This document shows, piece after piece, positions 34,499-43,250 of a stretch of DNA of 64,000 nucleotides (position 1 is its first letter; every line of letters starts with the position of its first letter). Source of the DNA: Bacteroidales bacterium (GTDB taxonomy: Bacteria; Bacteroidota; Bacteroidia; Bacteroidales; Marinilabiliaceae). Where the stretch lies: positions 38,821 to 102,820 of the forward strand of contig JAKSLD010000013.1 in the NCBI GenBank assembly GCA_024401395.1, written 5' to 3'. The notes beneath the pieces are model-generated. The model was not told the origin of the DNA. It did not search any database and saw only the letters and a program-made list of their open reading frames with translations. The translations under genes were made by a program, and so were the position numbers.

Positions 34499-34506
34499 CA
34501 AAGGTA
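34499..34506 (-). promoter_or_regulatory. -7 box of yjbQ
   Basis: On the minus strand it reads TACCTTTG. No convincing -33 element is seen. Confidence 0.45.
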
Positions 34507-34517
34507 GTAAAAATACA

Positions 34518-34553
34518 ATAAAAAAAGAGACAACCACTATGTGATTGTCTCTT
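34518..34553 (-). terminator. Terminator of tRNA-Tyr
   Basis: On the minus strand AGAGACAA pairs with TTGTCTCT around an 11-base loop and is followed by TTTTTT. Confidence 0.85.
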
Positions 34554-34556
34554 TTG

Positions 34557-34637
34557 TGGGAGGGATAGGATTCGAACCTATGAAGCCGAAGCAACAGATT
34601 TACAGTCTGCCCCATTTGACCGCTCTGGAACCCTCCC
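34557..34637 (-). tRNA. tRNA-Tyr (anticodon GUA)
   Basis: On the minus strand the acceptor GGGAGGG pairs with CCCTCCC. The anticodon stem CAGA/TCTG holds CTGTAAA with anticodon GTA. There is a class II variable arm (TTGCTTCGGCTTC region) and a T loop GTTCGAATC. Confidence 0.96.
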
Positions 34638-34692
34638 AGAACCGCTACCGGTATTTGATATTGCTATCTTATTTCCTTCCCGATTGCGAGTG

Positions 34693-34723
34693 CAAAGGTA
34701 GGGTTATTTCTTTAATCTCCAAA
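34693..34723 (-). promoter_or_regulatory. tRNA-Tyr promoter, overlapping the end of ribH
   Basis: On the minus strand there is TTTG (34720-34723), a 19-base spacer and TACCTTTG (34693-34700), an exact match. The -33 box lies inside the last codons of ribH. Confidence 0.72.
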
Positions 34724-35198
34724 ATAAATCTACCATTTTTATTGCTGTGATAGCACATTCTGTACCTTTGTTACCTAGGGCACCGCCGCAGCGAGCCTCT
34801 GCCTGAGCGAGGTTGTCTGTAGTTAACAAACCGAATACGAATGACTTATCGTATTTCACGTTTAGATCTGTAATACCCTGTGTTGTGCCGGCGCAAACAT
34901 AATCGAAGTGAGGTGTATCACCGCGGATTACGCAGCCAAGAGCTATTATGGCATCAGATTCGGTGTATTCTGCCATCCATTTAGAGCCTGATGTGAGTTC
35001 GAAGCTGCCAGGAACCCATTCTACGCGGATGTTTTCCTCTTTAGCTCCGTTGTCGAGGAGAGCTTGTACAGCACCTTCGAGGAGGGCTCCTGTTATATTA
35101 CGGTTCCATTCAGCAACTACGATGCCGAATTTCATATCCTTGGCGCTTGGAACAGTAGAAGCGTCGTATTCTGATAAGTTGTGGAGTATTGAAGCCAT
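34704..35198 (-). CDS. ribH: 6,7-dimethyl-8-ribityllumazine synthase
   Basis: A 164-residue lumazine synthase, the penultimate enzyme of riboflavin synthesis, which joins the ribityl pyrimidine to dihydroxybutanone phosphate. Substrate-site blocks are [22 protein letters not shown], and [17 protein letters not shown] with the catalytic His in [20 protein letters not shown] and [13 protein letters not shown] close the protein. The length matches icosahedral or pentameric enzymes. No other riboflavin gene is adjacent. Confidence 0.97.
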   Translation of the reverse strand: MASILHNLSEYDASTVPSAKDMKFGIVVAEWNRNITGALLEGAVQALLDNGAKEENIRVEWVPGSFELTSGSKWMAEYTESDAIIALGCVIRGDTPHFDYVCAGTTQGITDLNVKYDKSFVFGLLTTDNLAQAEARCGGALGNKGTECAITAIKMVDLFWRLKK

Positions 35199-35242
35199 TT
35201 GTTAAATACTTAGGGTTTAATGATTGAGTTTATGTATTAATA

Positions 35243-35280
35243 AAAAAGTCGCAAGAGGTTAGCCTGCTTGCGACTTTTTA
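35243..35280. terminator. Bidirectional-looking terminator between ribH and the TPR protein
   Basis: AAAAAGTCGCAAG (left) and CTTGCGACTTTTT (right) form a 13-bp stem around an 11-base loop. The A and T runs allow termination on either strand; the minus-strand TPR gene is the one ending here. Confidence 0.85.
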
Positions 35281-35297
35281 GTATGAATTATTTTTTA

Positions 35298-35975
35298 TTA
35301 CTCTACTGTTGCGATTAACTTCTCAACGTCACGAGCTACGTTGCTACGTGAGTATTTGTCCTTAATCTGCTGGTAAGCGGCCTTAGCCTCTGCCTTGTTG
35401 CCTGCTGCGCGGTATGCATCGCCGAGTTTCTTGAGGAAGATAGGAGATGCGATCTCGTTATCAGCGTTAGCAGCCTTCTTGTAAGCTGAGATAGCTGCCT
35501 CAGCGTTACCGAGCTCAGACTCTGCGTCACCGATAAGACCCTTAGCCATAGTGTTGAGAGCCTCATCATCAGAAGAGAAAGAGTTAAGCATATCCTTAGC
35601 CTCAGAGAACTGACCGAGGTTGAGGTAGCAGATACCTGCGTAATACTTAGCGAGTTTGCCAGCTGGTGTTGAGCCGTAGTTGTCGATTACCTGGAGGAAA
35701 CCATCATTCACGCCATCACCATTGAGTGCGAGAGCAAAGCTATCTGCCTCGAAATAGTACTGAGCATTGAAGATAGAAGCCTGTGCCTCCTTCTTTAATG
35801 GCTCACGGTAGAGAGAGTTGTAAGCCCAAACACCTGCGATTAAGAGAAGGATTACTGCAGCAGTAATCAAGATTGTGTTCTGGTTCTTTTCGATGAACAT
35901 CTCTGTGCGTGTCAACGCGAGTTCAACTTCCTGAAAGCCCTTTTCGGCCTGCTGGTCCTGTTTATTATTTGACAT
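35298..35975 (-). CDS. Membrane-anchored tetratricopeptide protein (YfgM-like)
   Basis: A 225-residue protein with a short cytoplasmic start, one transmembrane helix (about 34-52, TILITAAVILLLIAGVWAY) and a periplasmic TPR domain with about four repeats (for example AKYYAGICYLNLGQFSEAKDML). The layout is like Escherichia coli YfgM, which partners a periplasmic chaperone, but the function here is not known. Codons are those of a well-expressed gene (GCC, CTC, GAG). Its own perfect promoter lies 40 bases upstream and a strong terminator follows. Confidence 0.82.
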   Translation of the reverse strand: MSNNKQDQQAEKGFQEVELALTRTEMFIEKNQNTILITAAVILLLIAGVWAYNSLYREPLKKEAQASIFNAQYYFEADSFALALNGDGVNDGFLQVIDNYGSTPAGKLAKYYAGICYLNLGQFSEAKDMLNSFSSDDEALNTMAKGLIGDAESELGNAEAAISAYKKAANADNEIASPIFLKKLGDAYRAAGNKAEAKAAYQQIKDKYSRSNVARDVEKLIATVE

Positions 35976-36014
35976 TGTCTTATTTATTATCTTATTGTAA
36001 TTTCATTTGACGCG

Positions 36015-36045
36015 CAAAATTAAGGTATTTTAGTGGTATTGCAAA
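36015..36045 (-). promoter_or_regulatory. Promoter of the TPR membrane protein
   Basis: On the minus strand there is TTTG (36042-36045), a 19-base spacer and TAATTTTG (36015-36022), an exact consensus match. Confidence 0.7.
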
Positions 36046-36085
36046 ATCTTTTTGTAACACTTTTTTGATTTTTGACCGATATAGT

Positions 36086-36856
36086 CTAGCGTGGTACAAA
36101 AAAAGAGTGCTCAGACACCTTGATTTCGGTTAAGTCTGATTGGAATAAGCTACTTAGATTGCGGATGTTAAGTACCTCCTCAGGGGTGCCATGAGCCATA
36201 ACATTATGGTTCTTGATGAGAACGATATGTTGGGCGTATCTAGAAGCCAGATTGACATCGTGCATCACTACAGCTACTGTTTTTTCTTTGTCGGACACCT
36301 CTCTCTGCAATATTTTCATTATCTCCTCCTGGTGGCGAATGTCGAGATTAGCAGTAGGTTCGTCGAGCAACATAATTGGGGTATCCTGGATGATAGACCT
36401 AGCTATCGCAGACAGTTGGCGCTCGCCTCCGCTCAATTCAGCCAGCGGCTTGTCTTGGAATTGAGTCAGGTTCAGCTTTTTGATTATGTCATTGACAATT
36501 TGTCGGTCCTTGTCTGAGTTCTGCAGAGAGAAAAGAGAACGGTGAGGAGTTCGTCCCAACATCAGGTAGTCATAAACCGATATAGGTAGAGGGTCAGTAT
36601 TTTGGCTTACTAACGATAAATGCAGAGCCAAATCCCTCGCAGAATAATCTTCAAGCGGCTTACCTGCTATTCGGATAGAACCAGAAGAGTAGGGGAGCAG
36701 TCGAGATATAGCATGAAGCAGAGTTGACTTGCCACATCCATTCTCGCCGAGGACAGCTGTAAGTTTTCCTGAAGGTATGACTAGAGACAAACCATCCAAG
36801 ACAATCTGCTTGCCGTAAGAAACATTCAAATTCTGGATTTCTATTGTCCTTGCCAT
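36086..36856 (-). CDS. Iron-siderophore/cobalamin ABC transporter ATPase
   Basis: A 256-residue ATPase of the FecE/BtuD group. Walker A is GENGCGKSTLL (about 37-47), the signature LSGGERQL, and Walker B IMLLDEPTANLD. The H-loop is VAVVMHDVNLA. It energises the FecCD-type permease upstream, with whose gene its start overlaps by 16 bases. The substrate (iron chelate, haem or B12) cannot be decided from the ATPase. It is the last gene of the uptake operon. Confidence 0.92.
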   Translation of the reverse strand: MARTIEIQNLNVSYGKQIVLDGLSLVIPSGKLTAVLGENGCGKSTLLHAISRLLPYSSGSIRIAGKPLEDYSARDLALHLSLVSQNTDPLPISVYDYLMLGRTPHRSLFSLQNSDKDRQIVNDIIKKLNLTQFQDKPLAELSGGERQLSAIARSIIQDTPIMLLDEPTANLDIRHQEEIMKILQREVSDKEKTVAVVMHDVNLASRYAQHIVLIKNHNVMAHGTPEEVLNIRNLSSLFQSDLTEIKVSEHSFFVPR

Positions 36857-37845
36857 TTTGATTTATGATTAATCCAGATGAATAACAATCCGCCGATTAG
36901 TCCGGTAATGACTCCAACAGGCAGTTCCTGAGGGTAGATAATCTGGCGAGCAATTATGTCGCAGATCAGCATTATTGTAGCTCCGATAATCATGCCAGAC
37001 GGTAAAGATATACGGCAGTCATACCCGATAAGTATCCTTGTAAAGTGAGGAACAATCATTCCGATGAATGCTATAATGCCAGCGGAAGCGACACATATTG
37101 CTGCGAGAACGGATGCCAATATGAGAACGACAGGTATCCATATATCAGTGCGAATACCTAAGGTATGGGCTTCAATCTTGCCTAGTAGCAGGGTATTCAG
37201 TAGATTTCCAAGAAATGGAGATATAGCGAGAAATAGTAATGCAACTACTCCACATATAGATGTAGACATATCGGTAGAGCTATTAAAGCCACCTATTGAC
37301 CAAGATATTATGCTAGTCAACTGTTCCCTTGTGGAGAGGCTAAGCAAGAGAGTTGTCAAGGCACTTGCTACGAAACTGAACATTATGCCAGACAGCAAAG
37401 TGTTGTTTGTTGAGAATCTTGAATTGAGAGTTCGGCCCATTCGTATTGGGTTGACGATGAGCATAGCAGCTATAGCACCAAAGATAGCGAAGAAAGTTAT
37501 AGAATTAGCGCCAAGGATAGAGGTAAGGCCAAGAGCCATGCACAATGCCACGCCTAAGAGAGCGCCTCCAGAGAGACCAAGGGTATATGGTTCGACCAAT
37601 GGGTTGCGGAATACAGACTGCATTATGATACCCGAAGCCCCGAGCAAGGCACCTATGGCGAGAGCGATAATAGTGCGAGGGAGACGCAATTTAGTCAAGA
37701 TTACATATTCGACACTGTCAGAAGGAATGTCAGAAATCGAAAACAACTTAGCAAATGGCAGTCCGTTCTCTCCGATGCACAGCGAAACAGCTGTTGCTAA
37801 GAGGCATAAAACTATTGGTATAGATATAGAGAAGAACTTGCGCAT
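36841..37845 (-). CDS. FecCD-type ABC transporter permease
   Basis: A 334-residue inner membrane protein with about 10 helices. Family marks are LRLPRTIIALAIGALLGASGIIMQ, the following NPLVEPYTLGLSGGALLGVALCM, and the coupling segment GMIVPHFTRILIGYDCRISLP. It should import iron chelates, haem or cobalamin from the periplasm. It lies 6 bases after the binding-protein gene and overlaps the ATPase gene. A 263-residue reading frame on the opposite strand is an artefact of its composition. Confidence 0.93.
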   Translation of the reverse strand: MRKFFSISIPIVLCLLATAVSLCIGENGLPFAKLFSISDIPSDSVEYVILTKLRLPRTIIALAIGALLGASGIIMQSVFRNPLVEPYTLGLSGGALLGVALCMALGLTSILGANSITFFAIFGAIAAMLIVNPIRMGRTLNSRFSTNNTLLSGIMFSFVASALTTLLLSLSTREQLTSIISWSIGGFNSSTDMSTSICGVVALLFLAISPFLGNLLNTLLLGKIEAHTLGIRTDIWIPVVLILASVLAAICVASAGIIAFIGMIVPHFTRILIGYDCRISLPSGMIIGATIMLICDIIARQIIYPQELPVGVITGLIGGLLFIWINHKSKWQGQ

Positions 37846-37851
37846 ACCTTT

Positions 37852-38676
37852 TTAATGTATCGACTTGTACATAAACTCCAAAGTCTCGCGGAAGAACTGA
37901 GGGGTAGGGCAGCACGACTTATTAGCATCGACCACAATTATTTTTGCCTGAGGAATCAGTTTATTCCATTGTGCCATTTCAGCTTCGGTAATGCCAGTAT
38001 CCCCCATGTCAGACAAGAAAATGATATTAGGATTCTCAATCATGACGAATTCTCGGTTGATCTGACCGTTGGTAGATTTTACTATATTATATAGTCCGAT
38101 GATACTTATATATTCATTCATATAAGAATCAGGAGTGACAGCCCAAGTAGGATTTGCACCGATCTGGAAGAGAGCCGTCTGTTTCGGTGAGATATTAGGG
38201 GAGAGGAGCGACAAGCTTTCAGGTTCGGAAGCTGCTATTTCATCCTTCAGCGCCTTTATTCTGTCAAGTTCCTCGGACAAATAATGCTGAGTCTTTGCAG
38301 GTTCTCCTATATATTTGCCGATTTTCAGAGTAGTAATGGCAATTTCATCGAAAGATCTTGGCGTGTTGAAGTTAACTACCTCGATACCAAGAGACTTCAG
38401 CTTGCTGATAATACTCTCCTTGGTAAAAGCCATAGTGAAGACCACGTCAGGCTTAAGGGCGATAATTGCCTCTATATTAGTAGACAATACATCACCGACT
38501 ACGACAGAGCCCTCGATTTCCGGACAAAAAGACGTTCGCCCGACTATTGTGTTCCCGGCGCCAATCTGCTGGATAGTATATGTGACAGAAGGCGATAAAC
38601 TAATAACGCGCTTCTGTGCCATCAGGTGAAGCGCGGTCAGTGACAATAATATTACAAGTATAAATCTCTGCATCAA
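37852..38676 (-). CDS. Periplasmic binding protein of the iron/B12 ABC transporter (BtuF-like)
   Basis: A 274-residue class III binding protein with a signal peptide (about 1-20, ending LMAQK). It has no lipobox Cys, so it is probably soluble in the periplasm. The fold begins with RVISLSPSVTYTIQQIGAG, continues with IVGRTSFCPEI, and has the helix-backbone phrase LKPDVVFTM. It delivers ligand to the FecCD-type permease. BtuF-like proteins bind cobalamin, others haem or siderophores. No cobalamin riboswitch was evident upstream, because the gene directly follows the methyltransferase gene by 3 bases. Confidence 0.88.
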   Translation of the reverse strand: MMQRFILVILLSLTALHLMAQKRVISLSPSVTYTIQQIGAGNTIVGRTSFCPEIEGSVVVGDVLSTNIEAIIALKPDVVFTMAFTKESIISKLKSLGIEVVNFNTPRSFDEIAITTLKIGKYIGEPAKTQHYLSEELDRIKALKDEIAASEPESLSLLSPNISPKQTALFQIGANPTWAVTPDSYMNEYISIIGLYNIVKSTNGQINREFVMIENPNIIFLSDMGDTGITEAEMAQWNKLIPQAKIIVVDANKSCCPTPQFFRETLEFMYKSIH

Positions 38677-38679
38677 GAA

Positions 38680-39390
38680 TTATGCGGTAAAGAGGAAGAT
38701 TGTCGGCTTTTTATGGAAATCCGGTACGCCAGCTTTCTTCCAGTCGGCAATAGTTTTAGTTATGATAGACTCCGTAGGGCAAGCGACATCAGTTGCTATG
38801 CACAACAGAGTCGTAGGGCGCAGTATTCGAAGCAAGTCCTCGAATAGTTTGCCATTACGGTATGGAGTCTCAATGAAAATCTGAGTCTGGTGCTCTTTTG
38901 CGGAACGCTCCTCCATTTTGCGGATGCGCTTATCGAGTTCGCCTTTTTCCACAGGAAGGTATCCGACAAAAGCGAAATTCTGACCATTCATACCAGAAGC
39001 CATCATAGCAAGGAGGATGCTAGAAGGGCCGACAAGTGGAACAACCTGTAGACCGATACGATGAGCAGCCTCTACGGCGAGAGCGCCGGGGTCTGCTATT
39101 CCTGGACATCCAGCTTCGGACATGATACCAATGTCGTTACCCTCCAGAGCGGGTGCGAGCATAGGTTTAATCTGCTCCCATTTGGTATCTTTATTGAGCT
39201 GATTTATAGATAATTCATCAATATTGATAGCCTTATCCATACGCTTCAAATAGCGACGAGCAGTACGGATTTCCTCTACCAAGAAAAATTTAATGCGACG
39301 TACAATATCAATATTGTACGTCGGCATTGTTTGTTCGACGGTAGAATCGTCACCAAGGAAGGTGGGTATGAGATATACTTTACCCTTCAT
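38680..39390 (-). CDS. RsmI-like SAM-dependent methyltransferase
   Basis: A 236-residue tetrapyrrole-methylase-fold protein related to RsmI, which 2'-O-methylates C1402 of 16S rRNA. Typical blocks are GKVYLIPTFLGD, DIGIMSEAGCPGIADPG, and VVPLVGPSSILLAMMASGMNGQNFAFVGYLP. The phrase QIFIETPYRNGKLFEDLL is also RsmI-like. The first loop is modified compared with classical RsmI (LGD instead of the usual NLGD context), and this shorter Bacteroidota type is often only called a SAM methyltransferase. The gene precedes the ABC uptake operon by 3 bases. Confidence 0.85.
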   Translation of the reverse strand: MKGKVYLIPTFLGDDSTVEQTMPTYNIDIVRRIKFFLVEEIRTARRYLKRMDKAINIDELSINQLNKDTKWEQIKPMLAPALEGNDIGIMSEAGCPGIADPGALAVEAAHRIGLQVVPLVGPSSILLAMMASGMNGQNFAFVGYLPVEKGELDKRIRKMEERSAKEHQTQIFIETPYRNGKLFEDLLRILRPTTLLCIATDVACPTESIITKTIADWKKAGVPDFHKKPTIFLFTA

Positions 39391-39404
39391 TGATTATCGT
39401 TTTT

Positions 39405-39590
39405 CTATTGTTCATTTGGGATGATCAGCCAAGCGAATACGTATATCCAAAAGCCTATGGATACGCCAAAGAACGCTGTAGCTACTGCGATAATGCGGAC
39501 TAGGCTTACGTCCAAATTGTAAGTTTTAGCAATGCCGCCGCAAACGCCGGCAATCATTCGATCTTTAGATCTAAAAAGTTTTGATGCCAT
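39405..39590 (-). CDS. PspC-domain protein
   Basis: A 61-residue protein that is a single PspC domain: KLFRSKDRMIAGVCGGIAKTYNLD, then a membrane-spanning stretch (about 32-56) ending in LIIPNEQ. PspC-type proteins take part in the envelope stress response. I chose ATG 39590, where the domain begins; the frame upstream to 39719 overlaps the esterase gene and adds nothing conserved. It is located between the CE2 esterase and the RsmI-like gene, on the same strand. Confidence 0.88.
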   Translation of the reverse strand: MASKLFRSKDRMIAGVCGGIAKTYNLDVSLVRIIAVATAFFGVSIGFWIYVFAWLIIPNEQ

Positions 39591-39621
39591 AGTAATAAAT
39601 GGATTAATGGTTATTGTACTA

Positions 39622-40707
39622 TTATAAATTAGCCTTAATATAGGCGATAAGCTCCTCGGCCATCTGTTGCTGTTGAGCGATGCTAGGGTGGTAGTCTGCG
39701 CCGAAGCCAAGACTGCCATTTTGAGGAGTCATATCAAATCTATATACGTTATTGTCGCCGTTTTCGTTACAAGCCTTGCAAGTATTATCCAAGCAATCCT
39801 TGACATCTTCCAAAGCACGACCACTAAGCATAGAGCCAGTCAGCAAAACGATTTTACTATTAGGGTAAAGATTGCGGGCAGTGCCAATAAACTCGTCATA
39901 ACCAGCCTGGAGGGCAGCCTTGTCGTAATTATCGAGGCTAGTGTCGTTTGTTCCGAGATTCAAGAACAGTACATCAGGCTGATACTTGCTATGATCCCAC
40001 TGATACTCCTCATTGTCGAAGAGGGTGCGGTGGAACTGCTGGCGCATACATATTGAGCTACCCTCGCGAACATCGCCATAGTTGCGATAGATTCCGATAC
40101 CAGAGCGAGAGATAGAGTGCCACTGAGCGCCGAGAGTGCGAGCTGTGATACAAGCGTAGCTCTTGTAGTGGTTCTCAGTCAGGTAATCAAAACCATTCTT
40201 TGGATCAGAATCCTCAACGCCATAACCACAAGTGATAGAGTTGCCTACGAAAAGGAACTTTTTCTCGGGAAGCTGCACGCTTTGGAGTGCGGAGCCACCA
40301 TTTGTAGTAATGCCGTAGAAAATAGGGTTGTGCTCATAGCCCTCAGTAGCGAGCATAATAGATATAGTATGCTCAGTCATTTCGAGAGAATCCAAAGACA
40401 AGCAACCAGTGTTGTCGTCGAATTCCCAGCGAACAGGGGCATTATTATCCAGAGTAACAATAAAAGAACCAGAACCAGGTCGCATGTGTACGCTGACAAA
40501 ATCGCCCTTGAACTTGGTGTAGATTGAAGATCCTGGGAAGTTGAAACGCATAGCAGAGTCGCCATCAGCGACAGTACGTCCCATATAAGTGAATCCAGGG
40601 TCGGTAGCCTTGAAAAACTTAGCCTCATTCTTGCTGCAAGACACAAGGACAGTTGCAGAAAGGCAACCGATGCAAGCCAAAAGGGCAGATATGAAGTTCT
40701 TATTCAT
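39622..40707 (-). CDS. CE2-type acetyl esterase lipoprotein (SGNH hydrolase)
   Basis: A 361-residue secreted esterase. The signal peptide ends with a lipobox-like VLVSCSK, so it is probably a lipoprotein. An N-terminal beta-sandwich (about 30-140) is followed by an SGNH domain with nucleophile block FVGNSITCGYG, block III LGTNDTS and the catalytic Asp/His pair in GADYHPSIAQ. This two-domain order is that of carbohydrate esterase family 2, which deacetylates xylan and glucomannan. It agrees with the CE15 and GH10 genes in this window as parts of xylan breakdown. Confidence 0.87.
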   Translation of the reverse strand: MNKNFISALLACIGCLSATVLVSCSKNEAKFFKATDPGFTYMGRTVADGDSAMRFNFPGSSIYTKFKGDFVSVHMRPGSGSFIVTLDNNAPVRWEFDDNTGCLSLDSLEMTEHTISIMLATEGYEHNPIFYGITTNGGSALQSVQLPEKKFLFVGNSITCGYGVEDSDPKNGFDYLTENHYKSYACITARTLGAQWHSISRSGIGIYRNYGDVREGSSICMRQQFHRTLFDNEEYQWDHSKYQPDVLFLNLGTNDTSLDNYDKAALQAGYDEFIGTARNLYPNSKIVLLTGSMLSGRALEDVKDCLDNTCKACNENGDNNVYRFDMTPQNGSLGFGADYHPSIAQQQQMAEELIAYIKANL

Positions 40708-40739
40708 TATTGCAATTTATAATACCTATTATATAATGC

Positions 40740-42710
<1,971 letters not shown>

Positions 42711-42734
42711 TTATTACAAGTGTAATTAACGAGG

Positions 42735-42766
42735 CAAAGATACATTTTTCGGTTGGATATTACAAA
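42735..42766 (-). promoter_or_regulatory. gyrB promoter
   Basis: On the minus strand there is TTTG (42763-42766), a 20-base spacer and TATCTTTG (42735-42742). Confidence 0.68.
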
Positions 42767-42828
42767 TTTTTAGAAGAGCATGTAATTCCTAATTAGTAAT
42801 TCTTAGTTCCTAATTACGTTGCAAAGGG

Positions 42829-43043
42829 GAAGAGGGCAATTGAGGATATCCCCTCCGACGGAAGTTTACAGCCGCTCCCTGGCGGTCGCTTTCGTAAACC
42901 ACCGTCTTCGGAGATATCCTCAATTACCCTTACGGGAAGGACGGGGCGGAGCTTTAAGAGTTCTCCGTGGCGTCTTCGAGAGACCTTTGTAGACCCTTTC
43001 TAGTATAAGAGAAGTCCCTTGTTGGTCGCAATTTTTTTATTTG
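42829..43043 (+). repeat. Structured intergenic repeat, copy A (about 215 bp)
   Basis: It is about 75-80% identical to copy B at 63462-63673 over its length. The 5' part is a long imperfect hairpin: arms AATTGAGGATATC (from 42839) and GATATCCTCAATT, then GACGG/CCGTC, then GTTTAC/GTAAAC, with an inner CCGC/GCGG stem. A less structured part follows, ending in the core CTTGTTGGTCGCAATTTTTT shared with the dispersed copies. No coding frame. The gap 42767-42828 before it is AT-rich, with small repeats of TAATTC and CTAATTA. Confidence 0.85.
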
Positions 43044-43063
43044 ATGAGTTGTTTGTGGGGTGA

Positions 43064-43095
43064 TTTGAGGAGATGGGAAATAGACAATAAGTTTG
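43064..43095 (+). promoter_or_regulatory. Promoter of the DUF362-GH10 gene
   Basis: TTTG (43064-43067), a 20-base spacer and TAAGTTTG (43088-43095). A second candidate (TTG 43135-43137, 18 bases, TAAATTTG 43156-43163) lies nearer the gene. The leader would be 80-150 nt and starts just after repeat copy A. Confidence 0.5.
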
Positions 43096-43250
43096 GGTTT
43101 GTCGATGAGATGAGGGTTGTTGTCTATAATTGTATTGAGGTTGTGAAAATAAGATTAAATTTGTGGGTTAGAAAGAGTCTGCATTGTGTTGGGGTGTGGT
43201 TACATCAAGACAGGTGCAGAATTTGGCTAGTTAACCAATAGTAAATATCA

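Noticed and set aside
37064..37855. A 263-codon open frame on the plus strand
   Set aside because: It lies entirely antisense to the FecCD permease gene, whose hydrophobic codons create an open reverse frame. No family features.
36086..38676. Cobalamin riboswitch for the ABC uptake operon
   Set aside because: The binding-protein gene follows the methyltransferase gene by 3 bases, leaving no leader, and no B12-box was noticed upstream.
43041..43241. A 66-codon frame between the structured repeat and the xylanase fusion
   Set aside because: Starts in the repeat core, overlaps both promoter candidates of the next gene, and has no recognisable domain.
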